A model generated the notes under the pieces. The model saw only the letters and a program-made list of their open reading frames with translations, did no database searches and had not been told where the DNA came from. The translations under genes were made by a program, and so were the position numbers. A stretch of 64,000 bases of DNA from Lithodes maja (taxonomy: Eukaryota > Arthropoda > Malacostraca > Decapoda > Lithodidae). Location: the NCBI GenBank assembly GCA_037953745.1, contig JBAKBP010007637.1:33965-97964 (forward strand), read 5' to 3'. This document shows, one piece after another, positions 22,826 to 33,257 of the stretch (position 1 is its first letter; each line of letters begins with the position of its first letter).

Positions 22826-23521
22826 GTGGAATGTTTCAAGTGTCATAAGAAGGGGCATATTGCGCGCTCATGTCCGAGCGCACCGCCTACATCAGTGGTG
22901 TCACTACTGAGCAACATTGGCGTGTCTTTGAGGTCTTCCGCGTTTGCCCGGGGTAAACAGTCGGTTGCGAAGTCATCGCCGGTGCAGAAGCAGCAGGAGG
23001 GCTCGTCACCCGTCCGTGATGTTTATTGTGGTCATAGGGGGCACAGCACTGTGAGGTGGGCTGGTGTGAAGCATAGGCTTGAGTTGTTGCGTGATACGGG
23101 CGCTTCCCAGACACTTGTTAAGAATTTCACTGGCAAGCCTATTAACGCGGCTCGGGTTGTGGTGGTTCAAGGCATCAATGCTACGCGGTCTTACCCGCTG
23201 GTCAGAGTGGAGCTTGAGGTGGACGGTGTGACACGAGAGTTGGATGTGGGGGCTGTGGAGAAGTTGCCAGTTGAGGGGGTCGACCTCCTTCTCGGTAACG
23301 ACTTTGCGGTGCTCACTTCCGAGGTTCCACCCTTGGTCGTTGCCGAGAGGGCGGCCGACACGAGTAGGGAGGGGCAAGAGTGGCTCGAGAGGTGCCAGGT
23401 GACGCAGATGGCGTGTGCTGTCACCAGGTCTCAGTCCGATCAGGTGTCACAGCCTAATACCCCAGTTTCTAGACCAGCGGAGGAAGGGTCGGAAGGAGAA
23501 AGTCAAGGCTGGTCGGGTTGA
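22826..23521 (+). pseudogene. CCHC knuckle and protease of C1
   Basis: One open frame with the knuckle C-X2-C-X4-H-X4-C (22832-22873) and a retropepsin-type protease: DTGAS at 23093-23107, and LLLGNDF near 23290. The frame ends at 23521 after a shift, and the homologous sequence continues in another frame from about 23465 (LDQRRKGRKEKVKAG). The knuckle would bind RNA and the protease would mature Gag-Pol. Confidence 0.85.
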
Positions 23522-23843
23522 GAGTTTGGACCCAGCGACACTCCTTGGTGACTCGGTACTTGACCCAAAGGTGAGCTCCGGAGTGACCCCAGAACCTGTC
23601 CCCCCTAGTGACATGGTAGGGCGTGATGGCACTCCGCGACAGAGTAGTTCCCAGGTGCAACGAAAAGATCCTAGTCTTGAGAGTTGTGGGAACGGGGCTA
23701 TTGAACTCGACGAGGATGGGGAAGCATGTCATGTGAACCTGTTAAAGGAGTTTGTGAGGCAACCACCTGAGCAGCCTACTGTCCCTCTGTTGGTCTGCAG
23801 CGGCCAAGGTGGAGAAGGAGAGGGGGACAGTGAGGCACAGGTG
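23522..23843 (+). pseudogene. Post-protease linker and integrase C-terminal remnant of C1
   Basis: Encodes LLGDSVLDPKVSSG and then GEACHVNLLKEFVRQPPEQP. The second part corresponds to the tail of the integrase C-terminal domain (CHVNLMKEYGRHPPEPL in B). The integrase core has been deleted, at the same junction as in A2 (AVEIKHEDGEACHVN). LINE J2 begins about 23844. Confidence 0.8.
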
Positions 23844-26433
23844 TTCCACTCTACAGTGGAACACATTCTATCCATTTCTCCTTTCTCAGAAATCTCCATC
23901 TTAGGAGATTTCAACGTTCACCACCGCCATTGGCTCTCCTCTCACACTACTGATCCACCTGGTGAACAAGCCTACGTCTTTTCTATCCTAAATGACCTAG
24001 AGCAGTTAGTTCAGCAACCCACCCGTATCCCGGATCGCATCGGAGATCGGCCCAACATTCTTGACCTGTTTCTAACTTCTAACCCTTCTTCTTATACTGT
24101 CGATCTTTTCTCTCCTTTGGGCTCCTCCGACCATAAACGTATCTCTGTCACCTGTCCTATCTCTCCAGTACAGCCACCCGATCCTCCTAGCTGGCGGCGC
24201 TTGTGGCACTTTGGCGCTGCCGACTGGGAGGCTCTTCGGCAGTACTTCTTTGATTTCCCATGGAATGATTTCTGCTTCCATGGCCGAGGACCCTCGGAGA
24301 GAGCTGAACTCATTACCAAGGTAATCCTATCGGGCATGGAAGCATACATTCCATTCTCTTTCTCTCAGACTAATGCTAAAAAATCTTGGTTTACTCACGC
24401 CTGTTCTACTGCTGTCCGCAATAAGGAGGAAGCATTCAAACGGTACCGACGCCTTAAAACTCAAGACTCTCATTCTTCATATGTTTCTGCCCGGAATCAA
24501 GCCAAATCTGTTCTTCGACTTGCCAAACACTCTTTCATCAATAATAAATGCACTGAACTATCCAACTCTAGCTCTTCCCAAGCTTTCTGGCATCTAGCCA
24601 AAAACCTCTCCAACAATTTCTCTTCCTCGTCTTTCCCTCCCCTTTCCCACTCTGATGGCACTACCATCACTTCTTCCTCTGACAAAGCTAAACTCTTCGC
24701 TCAAACTTTTGCTAGAAACTCCACCTTGGATGATTCCGGTGCTATTCCTCCATCTCCGCCCTCCTCTCTCTTACTTATGCCTAATATCCTAATCTCTTCT
24801 AAAGATGTACTTTCTACCCTCTCTGGGCTTAACACTAATAAGGCGTACGGTCTGGACGGTGTTCCTCCTGTTGTTCTCAAAAACTGTGCTTCCGTGCTGA
24901 CTCCCTGCCTAGGCAAACTCTTTCGTCTCTGTCTATCCTCTAACGTCTTCCCTTCATGCTGGAAGTTTGCTCACATTCAACCTGTCCCAAAGAAGGGTGA
25001 CCGCTCTCAACCCTCCAACTATCGTCCAATTGCTCTTATCTCTTGTCTTTCTAAAGTTTTTGAAACTATTCTTGCTTCCAAATTTCTTAAGCATTTCTCT
25101 TCTCATAATCTGCTCTCAGATCGCCAGTATGGCTTCCTTAAGGGTCGCTCTACTGGTGATCTTCTTTCATATCTTACTAACTCTTGGTCATCCTCCTTTC
25201 GGGACTTCGGCGAGACTTTTTCTATTGCACTAGACATATCGAAAGCCTTCGATAGAGTCTGGCATAAATCTTTAATTTCTAAACTACCCTCCTTCGGTTT
25301 CTATCCCTCCATCTGTGCCTTTGTCTCTAATTTCCTTTCCGGCCGTTCCATAGCCGCGGTTGTGGACGGCCATTGTTCACTTCCTCACCCTATTAACTCC
25401 GGTGTTCCTCAGGGCTCTGTCCTATCTCCTATTCTCTTTCTAATTTTAATAAATGATCTCCTTAACTGTACCTTAATTCCCATCCATTCATACGCAGACG
25501 ACTCAACCTTACACTACTCCATTACTTTTTCAGAACGCCCCAGCCAGCAATCCCTCAACGACAAACGTAATGAAGCCATAGAACTCTTAAATTCTGATCT
25601 AAATACTATTTCCAATTGGGGCAGAGAAAATCTTGTTAACTTTAATGCTTCCAAAACCCAATTTCTCCATCTATCTACCCGTCAGGATCTCCCAGCGGAC
25701 TATCCCTTATTCTTCAACAATACAAAAATCAACCCTTCATCTTCTCTCAATATTCTTGGTGTCTCTTTCTTCTGCTCTCATTTGGAAGGACCATATTACC
25801 AGTCTTGCTAAGGCAGCCTCCCAGAAGCTGGGTGTGCTCAACCGCCTTAGGGGGTTCTTTTCCCCTGCACAGCTTCTTGCTCTGTACAGGGGCATAGTGC
25901 GCCCTTGTATTGAGTATTGTTCACATGTGTGGGGAGGTTCCTCTCACACCGCTCTCCTAGACAAAGTTGAAAGGAAGGCCTTTCGTATCATTAACTCCCG
26001 CCCACTCACCAACTCTCTGCAATCTCTCTCTCTCCGCCGCAACGTTGCATCTCTCTCGCTATTCTATCGCTACTATAATAATCAGTGTTCCTCAGAGCTA
26101 TCCCAGTGCATACCACCTCCTTTACGTAGGGCACGTGGTACCCGTCTTGCAACTCAATCCCACCCCTACTCTGTGCAACTCTCCAACCCAAGAGTGAAAC
26201 GTTACTCTCAAACTTTCTTCTACTCAACAGCTGAGCTCTGGAACTCTCTCCCAGAATCAGTCTTTCCCTTTTCCTATGACTTAAATTGCTTCAAACTCCG
26301 TGTGTCCAGGCATTTTGGCTCGAACGTCCCTTGATTTTGGCCCTGTCACTCTTTCAACTATGGGGGGGGGGGGGGGCACTCGCTATAGGCAGTTATGCCT
26401 TTTGCCTCCCTCAATCACATAGAAAAAAAAAAA
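23844..26433 (+). mobile_element. LINE J2, 5'-truncated, inserted in C1
   Basis: About 2.6 kb ending in a poly(A) run (26423-26433). It keeps part of the endonuclease (ILGDFNVHHRHW near 23900-23940; SSDHKRI near 24127) and a complete-looking RT with KAFDRVWHK, GVPQGSVLSP and YADDSTL (near 25490). The frame is open from C1 through the LINE to 25811, then a 2-base loss near 25768 shifts it; the C-terminal domain continues in the frame ending at 26334. About ten bases of C1 seem lost at the insertion point compared with A2. It belongs with J1 and the old relic at 6290. Confidence 0.92.
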
Positions 26434-27693
26434 TTGGGATTGTCATGTCTCGGCGGAGCAGTGGGCGGGCGACACGAGCCAGGTGGCTGTGGAAGCGCTT
26501 GAGCACCTGCCTGAGCAGCAGTGTGCAACGCTCCAGCACCTGCTCGGTTCATATCCCACTGTTTGTGCCGAGCACCCAGGCCTCACAACTCATGCGGTGC
26601 ACGATGTTCCGCTGGCAGGTCACTTGAGTGTTAGGAAACCGTTGGCCTCGTTGTTTCAGTGGTTCAAGGTGGGCGACGAGGCTTTCGCATGGTTGTCAGG
26701 TCAGTGTCGACCCATGGCTGCTAAGGGTGGTGGTCAGAATCAGGACATTGAGCAGATTTGTGAGGTTGGCTGTGGAGTGGATGCGCCCGGTCGTCGCATA
26801 GCCTCCCAATGCTGCTCTAGTCGAATGCAACAGCCCTACCATAGACCGACTGTATCTGGCCGTGTCGCTGAAGGCGGTGATGCTGCGCAGGCAGATGTAG
26901 TCACAAGGAATGCGGGGGTGCGCATGTACGGTATCGGCGGGGAAGCCTTAGCAATTATGAACTATGGGAGTGACTGCACAGGTGGTACTGATTGTCCCTC
27001 TCATGACCTGGCTGTTCTAGGGACGAAGGTGGAGAAGGAGGGAGACTATAGTTTAGAAGCTGCAGTCTCGGGTGGGTTGTGGGAGGGCACTAGGCATGTT
27101 GTTCTTCGAGATAAGTTGCAACCTCTTGTTCCTAAGCGTCAAGAGAAGTTGTTTACTTGGCTGTGGCAGTACGTCCGTATGTTTGTTGATTCTCCAGGCC
27201 TGATGTATAGGGTAGAATCCGACATGGAGGCTGGAGACAATGCAAGGCTCAAAGTGGCTCCCTACCGTATAAATCCTGCTCGACAGCCTGTTGTGAAAAC
27301 AGAGCTGGACTACATGTTGAAAAAGGGTCTGAGGGATAAGGGATATCGTGAGGGGTCGTTGCCAGTAACTTTGCAACCTGAGTTAAGTGGCAAGATCCGT
27401 GTGTATGTTGATTGCAAGAGTGTTGGTGCAGCATCCCTGACAGACGCCTATACCTTACCTAGAGTTGACAACACCATAGACCGGGGCTGCCTCGTTAATC
27501 ACTAAGGTAGAACTAGTGAAAGGTTATTGGCAGGTCCCGTTGCCAGAAAGAGCGAAGAGAAGTGCCAGTCTTGTGATGAACTGGTCAGTTTATCAGTGTC
27601 AGGTGTTTTGCTGCCGGAACACAAGTTGGATGTGTAGCATGTTAAGGGCACTGATAATGTTGTGGCTGATTGTTTGTCACGGGAGGGTATGTC
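26434..27693 (+). pseudogene. Scrambled IN and RT remnants of C1
   Basis: In order: an RT-leader-like part (ALEHLPEQQCATLQHLL, LTTHAVHDVP); a second integrase C-terminal-like part (FKVGDEAFAWLSGQCRP, APGRRIASQCCSS, MQQPYHRPT); then a second RT leader and RT start (ESDMEAGDNARLKVAPYRIN, PARQPVVKTELDYML, RVYVDCKSV, DAYTLPRVDNTID). After a stop near 27505 come GYWQVPLPERAK, VYQCQVF, and a jump to the end of RNase H (TDNVVADCLSREG). The catalytic YxDD region is missing. The frame is open from 26483 to 27505. A2 has the same order. Confidence 0.78.
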
Positions 27694-28329
27694 TTAACCC
27701 AGTGAGACCCAGCATCGCACGTGATGCGTCGGCAGTGTTTGATCACCAGCTCCCAGCGACGCATCACGTGCGTTCGGCATATTAAAATCAGTTACGTGGC
27801 TCGTAAGGTAGGAAATCGCGGGATAATAGGAGGGGGAGGTACCGTAGTGTGTGTGGGAGCCGGGCCGGTAGGTGTGAGCGGGCCAAGACAGCCGCGCGGC
27901 CGGTGGTGGTGGGCTTAGTGGGGATACTTTACACCCTTAGTTCATCGCCACTTTGAACCTTCATTACTCCGGTCGTATGGGAGCTAGAGGCTTGAGATTT
28001 ATGTGAGACACTCCTTAGGATGTATGCCGTACAATGCCATACTTAGTTTTCACCCTAGTGCTCCCGGGCGGGTGGTCATGCCCCCCAAATGACCGAGGCG
28101 AGTTTTTTTTTTAGTTTTTTCTTCATTTCTCACCATTCTCTTCCATTTTGGCTCAACACATTTTTTTGAGGCCCCCCCCCCAAAAAAAAAAAAATATCCG
28201 AGGTGATTTTTTTTTTTTTTTTCATTTCTCATCCTTGTCTTCCATTTTAGCAAACAAAAACAAGAAGTGAAAAAGGCTTGGGACTGGGGTGAACAAAATA
28301 TTATAACTAGCCGGGGCTCAACGGGTTAA
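27694..28329. mobile_element. TTAA MITE, family M3
   Basis: TTAA at 27694-27697 and 28326-28329. Ends are similar inverted repeats: TTAACCCAGTGAGACCC against TTAACCCGTTGAGCCCC. About 632 bp are inserted between the RNase H remnant and the 3' non-coding part of C1. It carries an internal near-palindrome GCATCGCACGTGATGCGTC / GACGCATCACGTGCG (about 27710-27775), T-rich runs, and no transposase frame. Confidence 0.82.
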
Positions 28330-28753
28330 GGAGCACCCTCGCCGTTCAGTCAGTGGTTGTTTGAGAGTGGAGAAAAATTAGGCTTGCCCCTGTAGTGCAA
28401 AGCCGCCAAAAACACTATTAAAACTAATGTAAAAACCTCACATAAAAACTAATTCTTTTGATAGTATATAAGTGCAGTATGTTACAGCAAGAATCTAAGA
28501 CATTCTGAGTTTTTGTCTTAGTAGGCTAGTCTTGGTGAAGCTTGCTCGTTGAGCGTGATATAATTATTATGATGCTATTATTTTGGGGAAGTGTTGTGCC
28601 GATTTTTTTTTATAATGCAGTGTTTTATGTTTGTGATCGTGCCTTGTTTTCACAACTTGGGAGAGTAGCTGGGTGATGCGGGGTTGGTGGGCATTCTGTC
28701 TGGTCAGATGGGGAGTTCACCTGAGGCTGAAACGTCCCACATCTTGGGCGGGG
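28330..28753 (+). other. 3' non-coding region and polypurine tract of C1
   Basis: About 420 bases with no gene. It shares TTAGGCTTGCCCCT with families A and B and ends in GGGCGGGG next to the LTR. Confidence 0.75.
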
Positions 28754-30542
28754 TGTTATGCTGGCCAGCTTGCCAGAATGCACTCGTAACTCGCTAGCGC
28801 TCGCCAGGGCAGTGATATGGGCTACAATAATCGTAGAATGATGTTCTTTCTTTCATAGAGTTCATGTTGTCACAGACAGATCAGTGGTGGTCTTTATTCT
28901 TGTCTGTGACACTTGGAAGCATTTTATATCATTGATAGAATATAAGATGCATTGTGTGAAGTTGTAGGGAGAAAGAGAGCGAGCAGCGTGGTGGTAATAT
29001 GTGCGTGTGTATGTATGTGTGCCTCCCTCGCTCGGAGGAGTTTCCCACGCTCGTGATTGGCCGGCGGGCCTGACACGTCATTTGACGTCTGCTCCTCATG
29101 ACGTAGTCGTCTGTGATTGGGTGCTGCTGCCTTTGTTAGTGCTGGGGGGCTCCTGCCCGCGTTTCTCCTGCAGAGCTTGGCACAGCGTGATTGGTCCTAC
29201 ATGTCCTATGCAATCTGTCCCCTCATCTAACCCCCTGTACTACTATTTCTCTCTCTGAACTTCTTTTTCATACTTCTCATCTTTATTCAATTACTTATCC
29301 CTTCTGGTTCTGCATACGACTTCCATAGTCAGCAGTCGTATTACCAGCACCAGTTCTCCATATATGTTTGCACTAGCTTTAGGGAGTATTAGAGTCATAG
29401 TCAAATGGTATCATAATATTGGGGTGCTTCTAATTATTGAGTTGTTCTTTCCTACTATTTAATGCTAGACAGTGGAAGGTATCTTTGGTCGTTGTCTGAG
29501 TTATGTATGTGGCAAGTCAGAGCCTGTACAACATCGACGAAGCTAGGTAGCCTGTAACCCTTGTGCATATTTTTCCTTTGCGAGTGTAGCAGTATACAGG
29601 TGAAGGGCTTTTGCCTACTCTTACCTGTATGCTTGCTACCTCATTTTTGTTGACCTTTGTGGAGCGCCAGGGCAAGACCAGATACTAGAGATCTGGACTT
29701 ACCAAGAGAGCCTCCGAGTCACTTAACATAATATAAGGGAAATCTGTTCAAGGGGAGACAGTAGGCTACGAGCATGCTTGCACTCTGCCTAGTTTCCTGA
29801 TACCTTTTATGCCACTGCTAGACTTTATTAGTGAGAAAGACAGCATTGTGTTTATTAACTTTCATTGTGTATGCTTTAGGAATTATTCACACCTTATTTT
29901 AGCCTAGGTTAATGCATAGTGCACAACCCAGTTTGGCTGTTACGTTGGCCAAGGAAGTACTGTTTTTGAGTGGTTATTATTATTAGTGCTGTCACAGAGT
30001 TGTTGCACTCCCTTGTTATATATATGTATCCTACTTGTTGGTGTATTTAAGATACACGCTTTGGTGTCCTGCCCCTGCATTATTTCTGTTCTATATTAAC
30101 GAGCATCTTAGAGCATCAGACCTTTTCAGAAGATTCCTTATCTGATTGCTGTAGGACTAGACTTCCAGTGATTTCATAGAGCATTGAAGAGTTTAGTGTT
30201 GAGTACTGACTCGCACTAAAGTTAACGTAAGCATTTATTCCTTTATTAAATCTTATGATAGTTTATTCAAGGATTGTTATTACTTTAGAGCATTTTCGTA
30301 ACGTAAGTACTCCTGTTGTGAGTTGGCTTTGCCGTCACCAGAAAGCCTTTGTAGAAGTGCACTAAAACCCAGTTACTTGATACCCCGTTATCCAGTAGAT
30401 TAACTCTGGAGGGTTTTAAGTGTTTTGTTCACCGGCGTAATAGTTCGAGGGTTTGGAATTAGCGTACCGTTATTGCAGATATAGCCTATCATCTAGTCCA
30501 TTATTAAGTGCCCTTGTTTATTTCGTAGTGCCGGTCGTAACA
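28754..30542 (+). repeat. 3' LTR of C1
   Basis: TGTTATGC...CGTAACA, nearly identical to the 5' LTR, with scattered point differences. It keeps the TGACGT half-sites. Confidence 0.93.
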
Positions 30543-30546
30543 CATC

Positions 30547-30680
30547 CTGCCACTCGGATTCTCTACAGACTATCACACTCGCTTCTTTCATATCATGACC
30601 CAGATAATAAGCGCCAACTAATTACCTTTGCTTCTTCGTCTATTAGTTTTCGCTACCTCTTCCTAATTTTCTAACTGCTT
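30547..30680 (-). pseudogene. CR1-like LINE K, upstream part
   Basis: Minus strand encodes SEWQDVM directly next to the C1 target duplication and continues as SGVPQ at 19368. Farther up only weak, stop-interrupted similarity to the RT fingers remains. Confidence 0.7.
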
Positions 30681-30689
30681 TTTCTGTAT

Positions 30690-31025
30690 ATCCTTTCTCC
30701 CCAACTTCTCTTCCGTAGTTATCCTCATATTAGCTCCCTACCCCTTCTTTTCTCATCTTTCTTTTCTCTCTATCTCTTCTCTTTTCTTTCTCTTGTCTGT
30801 GTTTCTTTTCCTTTTGTTCTTCTTTATCTTCTACTTCTTTTTATCACTTCTTCCTCTTTGTTATATTTCTTCTCTTCTTTCTCTGTTCAGCCTCTTCTTC
30901 TATCGTTTTCCTCTTCTCTATATTTTTTTCTTCTCATATCTCCTCTTTCCTCTTTCTTTCTTTCTAGCTTTTTCTGTCTCCTCTCTCTATCTCATCTTTC
31001 TCCTCTCTCTATGTCTTCTCCTACT
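30690..31025. repeat. Polypyrimidine tract (about 340 bases)
   Basis: Almost entirely C and T on the plus strand in irregular TCTTC-type motifs. Leucine/serine/phenylalanine-rich ORFs across it are low-complexity artefacts. A second tract of this kind lies at 36905-37515. Confidence 0.9.
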
Positions 31026-31339
31026 CTCATCGCCTGCCTCAAAAAGCCGGGGACAAATCGATTACAAGTAAGAACCTGCTGGAAGATAGAAGCCCGGAGG
31101 TTACGCATCAAACAAGACTAAATGGTAAAACTTTTAAAGAGAAGCAAAAGTCATGGGTCAAGCATTAAAGGAAGCACTTAGGTTGTAGGAGAGAGACAGT
31201 AAGGTATACACTCTCCTCCTTTATTTATGTAGGCTACATATTTTTCCTATGCAAAGTATTTTTTTCCTCATTTCTATCTATTGCCAGACACCTTTATCCC
31301 CGGTCGGGTGGACACGAATGAACTGTCTTCATGGTTTAC

Positions 31340-31494
31340 GGTCTTTTCGCCCAAACTAGGATTACTTTGGACCAAACAGTGAGGTCCGTTCTCCCAAACA
31401 ATGGAGTCCATTCGCTCAAATAATGAAGCACCTTCGCCCAAATAACATAGTCCAATTGCCCACCCTTTTTTGTCCGTTCGCCCACACTTTAAAT
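31340..31494. repeat. Degenerate tandem repeat, unit about 22 bp
   Basis: About seven units of the pattern GTCCNTTCGCCCAAANAATG. Several are well conserved (TTCGCCCAAA, TTCGCTCAAA, TTCGCCCACA). Units are 21-23 bases. Confidence 0.75.
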
Positions 31495-31566
31495 TGTATT
31501 AGCTCATACTCTTAATTGGCTTCTAAAGGCTGCACATGTCATTTAATAATCAAGTAATTGGCATCT

Positions 31567-31672
31567 TGATGATTATTATTATTATTATTATTATTATTGT
31601 TATCATTATAGTTGTTGTTTTCACCTTAACTTCGTTGTTTGTCTTCTGTCACACATACACACACACACACAT
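31567..31672. repeat. (ATT)n and (AC)n microsatellites
   Basis: An ATT run of about 30 bases from 31567 and an AC run near 31653-31670. Confidence 0.9.
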
Positions 31673-31778
31673 CTATGTAAAAGGAAATACCTCTTGTTTT
31701 ATAATCCGATCTCCTCGGTTCCCGTTAAGGTGCTTTCACACAGCCATCCCAACACTCCTAGACTTCCATGTGACCGGA

Positions 31779-31863
31779 AGTCCTGTGTATTCTGGTGAAC
31801 AGTCCTGCATTGTCAGGCGGCGGTCCTGAGTGTCTGGACACGGGCCTGTGATGTCTGGAAAAC
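31779..31863. repeat. Four-unit tandem repeat, unit 21-22 bp
   Basis: Units start at 31779, 31801, 31822 and 31843, each beginning (A/G)GTCCTG or GGCCTG and containing a TGTCTGG-like word. Confidence 0.7.
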
Positions 31864-32869
31864 TCCCGATATTTTTGGGCATGTTAAAGAATGTTGGGAG
31901 GATCAGCTCGACAGTATTGGTTGTAATTTTGCAGGATGCGGTGGCTGTCTCTTATTGTCAGGGGGGTTTCATGTCACACCTTTCCCATGTGTAATGTCCA
32001 TAGGTAAATATCTAATATCTGTATAAATCATATATGTCTGAAACAAAGAAAGTATTATTTATGTAAAGAAAATAGAAGTATTTGCTATATGTGAAAGAAA
32101 TGCCGGCAGTAGGTATGTGGGCGAGAATCAGTCATATGTGTCAGGGGGCTGTGGAGGGGGTTGTCTACCTGTCATTTTGCGGTCTGTTCAAATTTATGTT
32201 TTGTCTATTCAGATTTATATTCTGTACAAATGTGAGGGGAAGGCGGGAGGTGGTGGAAGGGAAATATGCCACCTAATCACATTTTACTTCAATTTCACCG
32301 GCTCTAAGGCATTTTTTGTGGGAGCTTTTATGGGCTATCTTCCAGAAGGAGCGTCGCATTCGCCCAGTAGAACATTCTGGAAGGAGCATCGTAGACGATA
32401 GGTTAAGAGTGCGGGAGGTGAACTCTGACTGGTTAAGAAGCCAGGGAAGTCATTCTTTTAAGGGGTCAAGGTTGACTAGGATTATTTGGTGTAATGTTAG
32501 AGAGAGGGCAGCAGAGATCTGCAGCTTGTGTACGGCTTCAATTTCTGGGCTAGCTTTTATCTCCCAGGCTCAATAGCAGGATTCCGTCTCGTGCTTTAAT
32601 TTTAGTACAGCGTCTCATATTATTTGTTAGCTAATAGGGTTTCACTGTGGCACAGTAGGCTCAGTGTGGGAAGAGCGTGGTGCACAGCTAGGCCGGTATG
32701 CATGCATAGTAGTCTAGTACTATGGAGTGCAGGTGTTGTCAGTGAAACTGCTTTGCTTCTTTGCTTTATTCTATTATACCTTTGGATGAACACAAACCAT
32801 TCTTTTTTAATATCCGCCCCAGAATTGCTATTCGGTGCTGGTATTTGTTTTTGTGAGTTGTTTACTCAG
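31864..32869. other. Unassigned stretch with a possible regulatory cluster
   Basis: No convincing coding frame. Short frames around 32082-32400 and 32316-32576 have no recognisable motif. A heat-shock-element-like cluster at 32340-32382 is listed separately. Confidence 0.5.
32340..32382. promoter_or_regulatory. Heat-shock-element-like cluster
   Basis: TTCCAGAA (32340-32347) is followed 22 bases later by GAACATTCTGGAA (32370-32382). The latter is three alternating nGAAn units with exact 5-base spacing, the HSF trimer site. No clear TATA box or hsp-like frame was found downstream, so function is open. Confidence 0.4.
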
Positions 32870-33257
32870 TAATTATTCATCGATACTCCAAACAATCGCC
32901 TGGACCCGATACTATTTCTCCCAGAGTTCTTAAAAAAGCTAAATGTAAGCTCTCCAAACCACTGACACTGCTACTCAACAATTCTTTGAGAACTGGGACT
33001 GTGTCGGTGGTGGAAAATTGCGAACATAACCCCAATTTTTTGAAAATGCAGCAAAGCATTGCCTAGTAACTATTGCCCAATCTACTTGACTTCAGTTGTG
33101 TGTAGAATACTAGAAGCTATCATATGAGACAGACTCGTAAAGCACTTGGAGGAAAACAACATACTTAAAGATACCCAACACGGTTTTCACAACAATCGTT
33201 CCTACTTGACAAACCTTTTAGATTTCTTCCACGATATCCTACATCTATATGATGAGA
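32870..33257 (+). pseudogene. CR1-like LINE, RT N-terminal part (left of a nested insertion)
   Basis: Plus-strand translation with shifts gives PGPDTISPRVLKKAKCKL, LLNNSLRTGTV, SNYCPIYLTSVVCRILEA, RLVKHLEENN and TQHGFHNNRSYLTNLLDFF. These are RT fingers motifs of a CR1-group LINE. The reading resumes at about 35446 (VDIIYLDFQKAFDKVP), so the block between is an insertion. Confidence 0.85.

Larger units (their letters stand above)
19369..30546 (+). mobile_element. Complete LTR retrotransposon C1 with target duplication CATC
   Basis: LTRs lie at 19373-21164 and 28754-30542. The duplication CATC is at 19369-19372 and 30543-30546. Joining the flanks restores the LINE K reading on the minus strand, which confirms the boundaries. 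The first base of the 5' LTR differs (G for T). The interior contains a degenerate gag, protease, an IN C-terminal remnant, LINE J2, mixed IN and RT pieces, and a MITE. The LTRs are nearly identical, so the insertion is fairly young, yet the coding part has many lesions. Confidence 0.95.
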
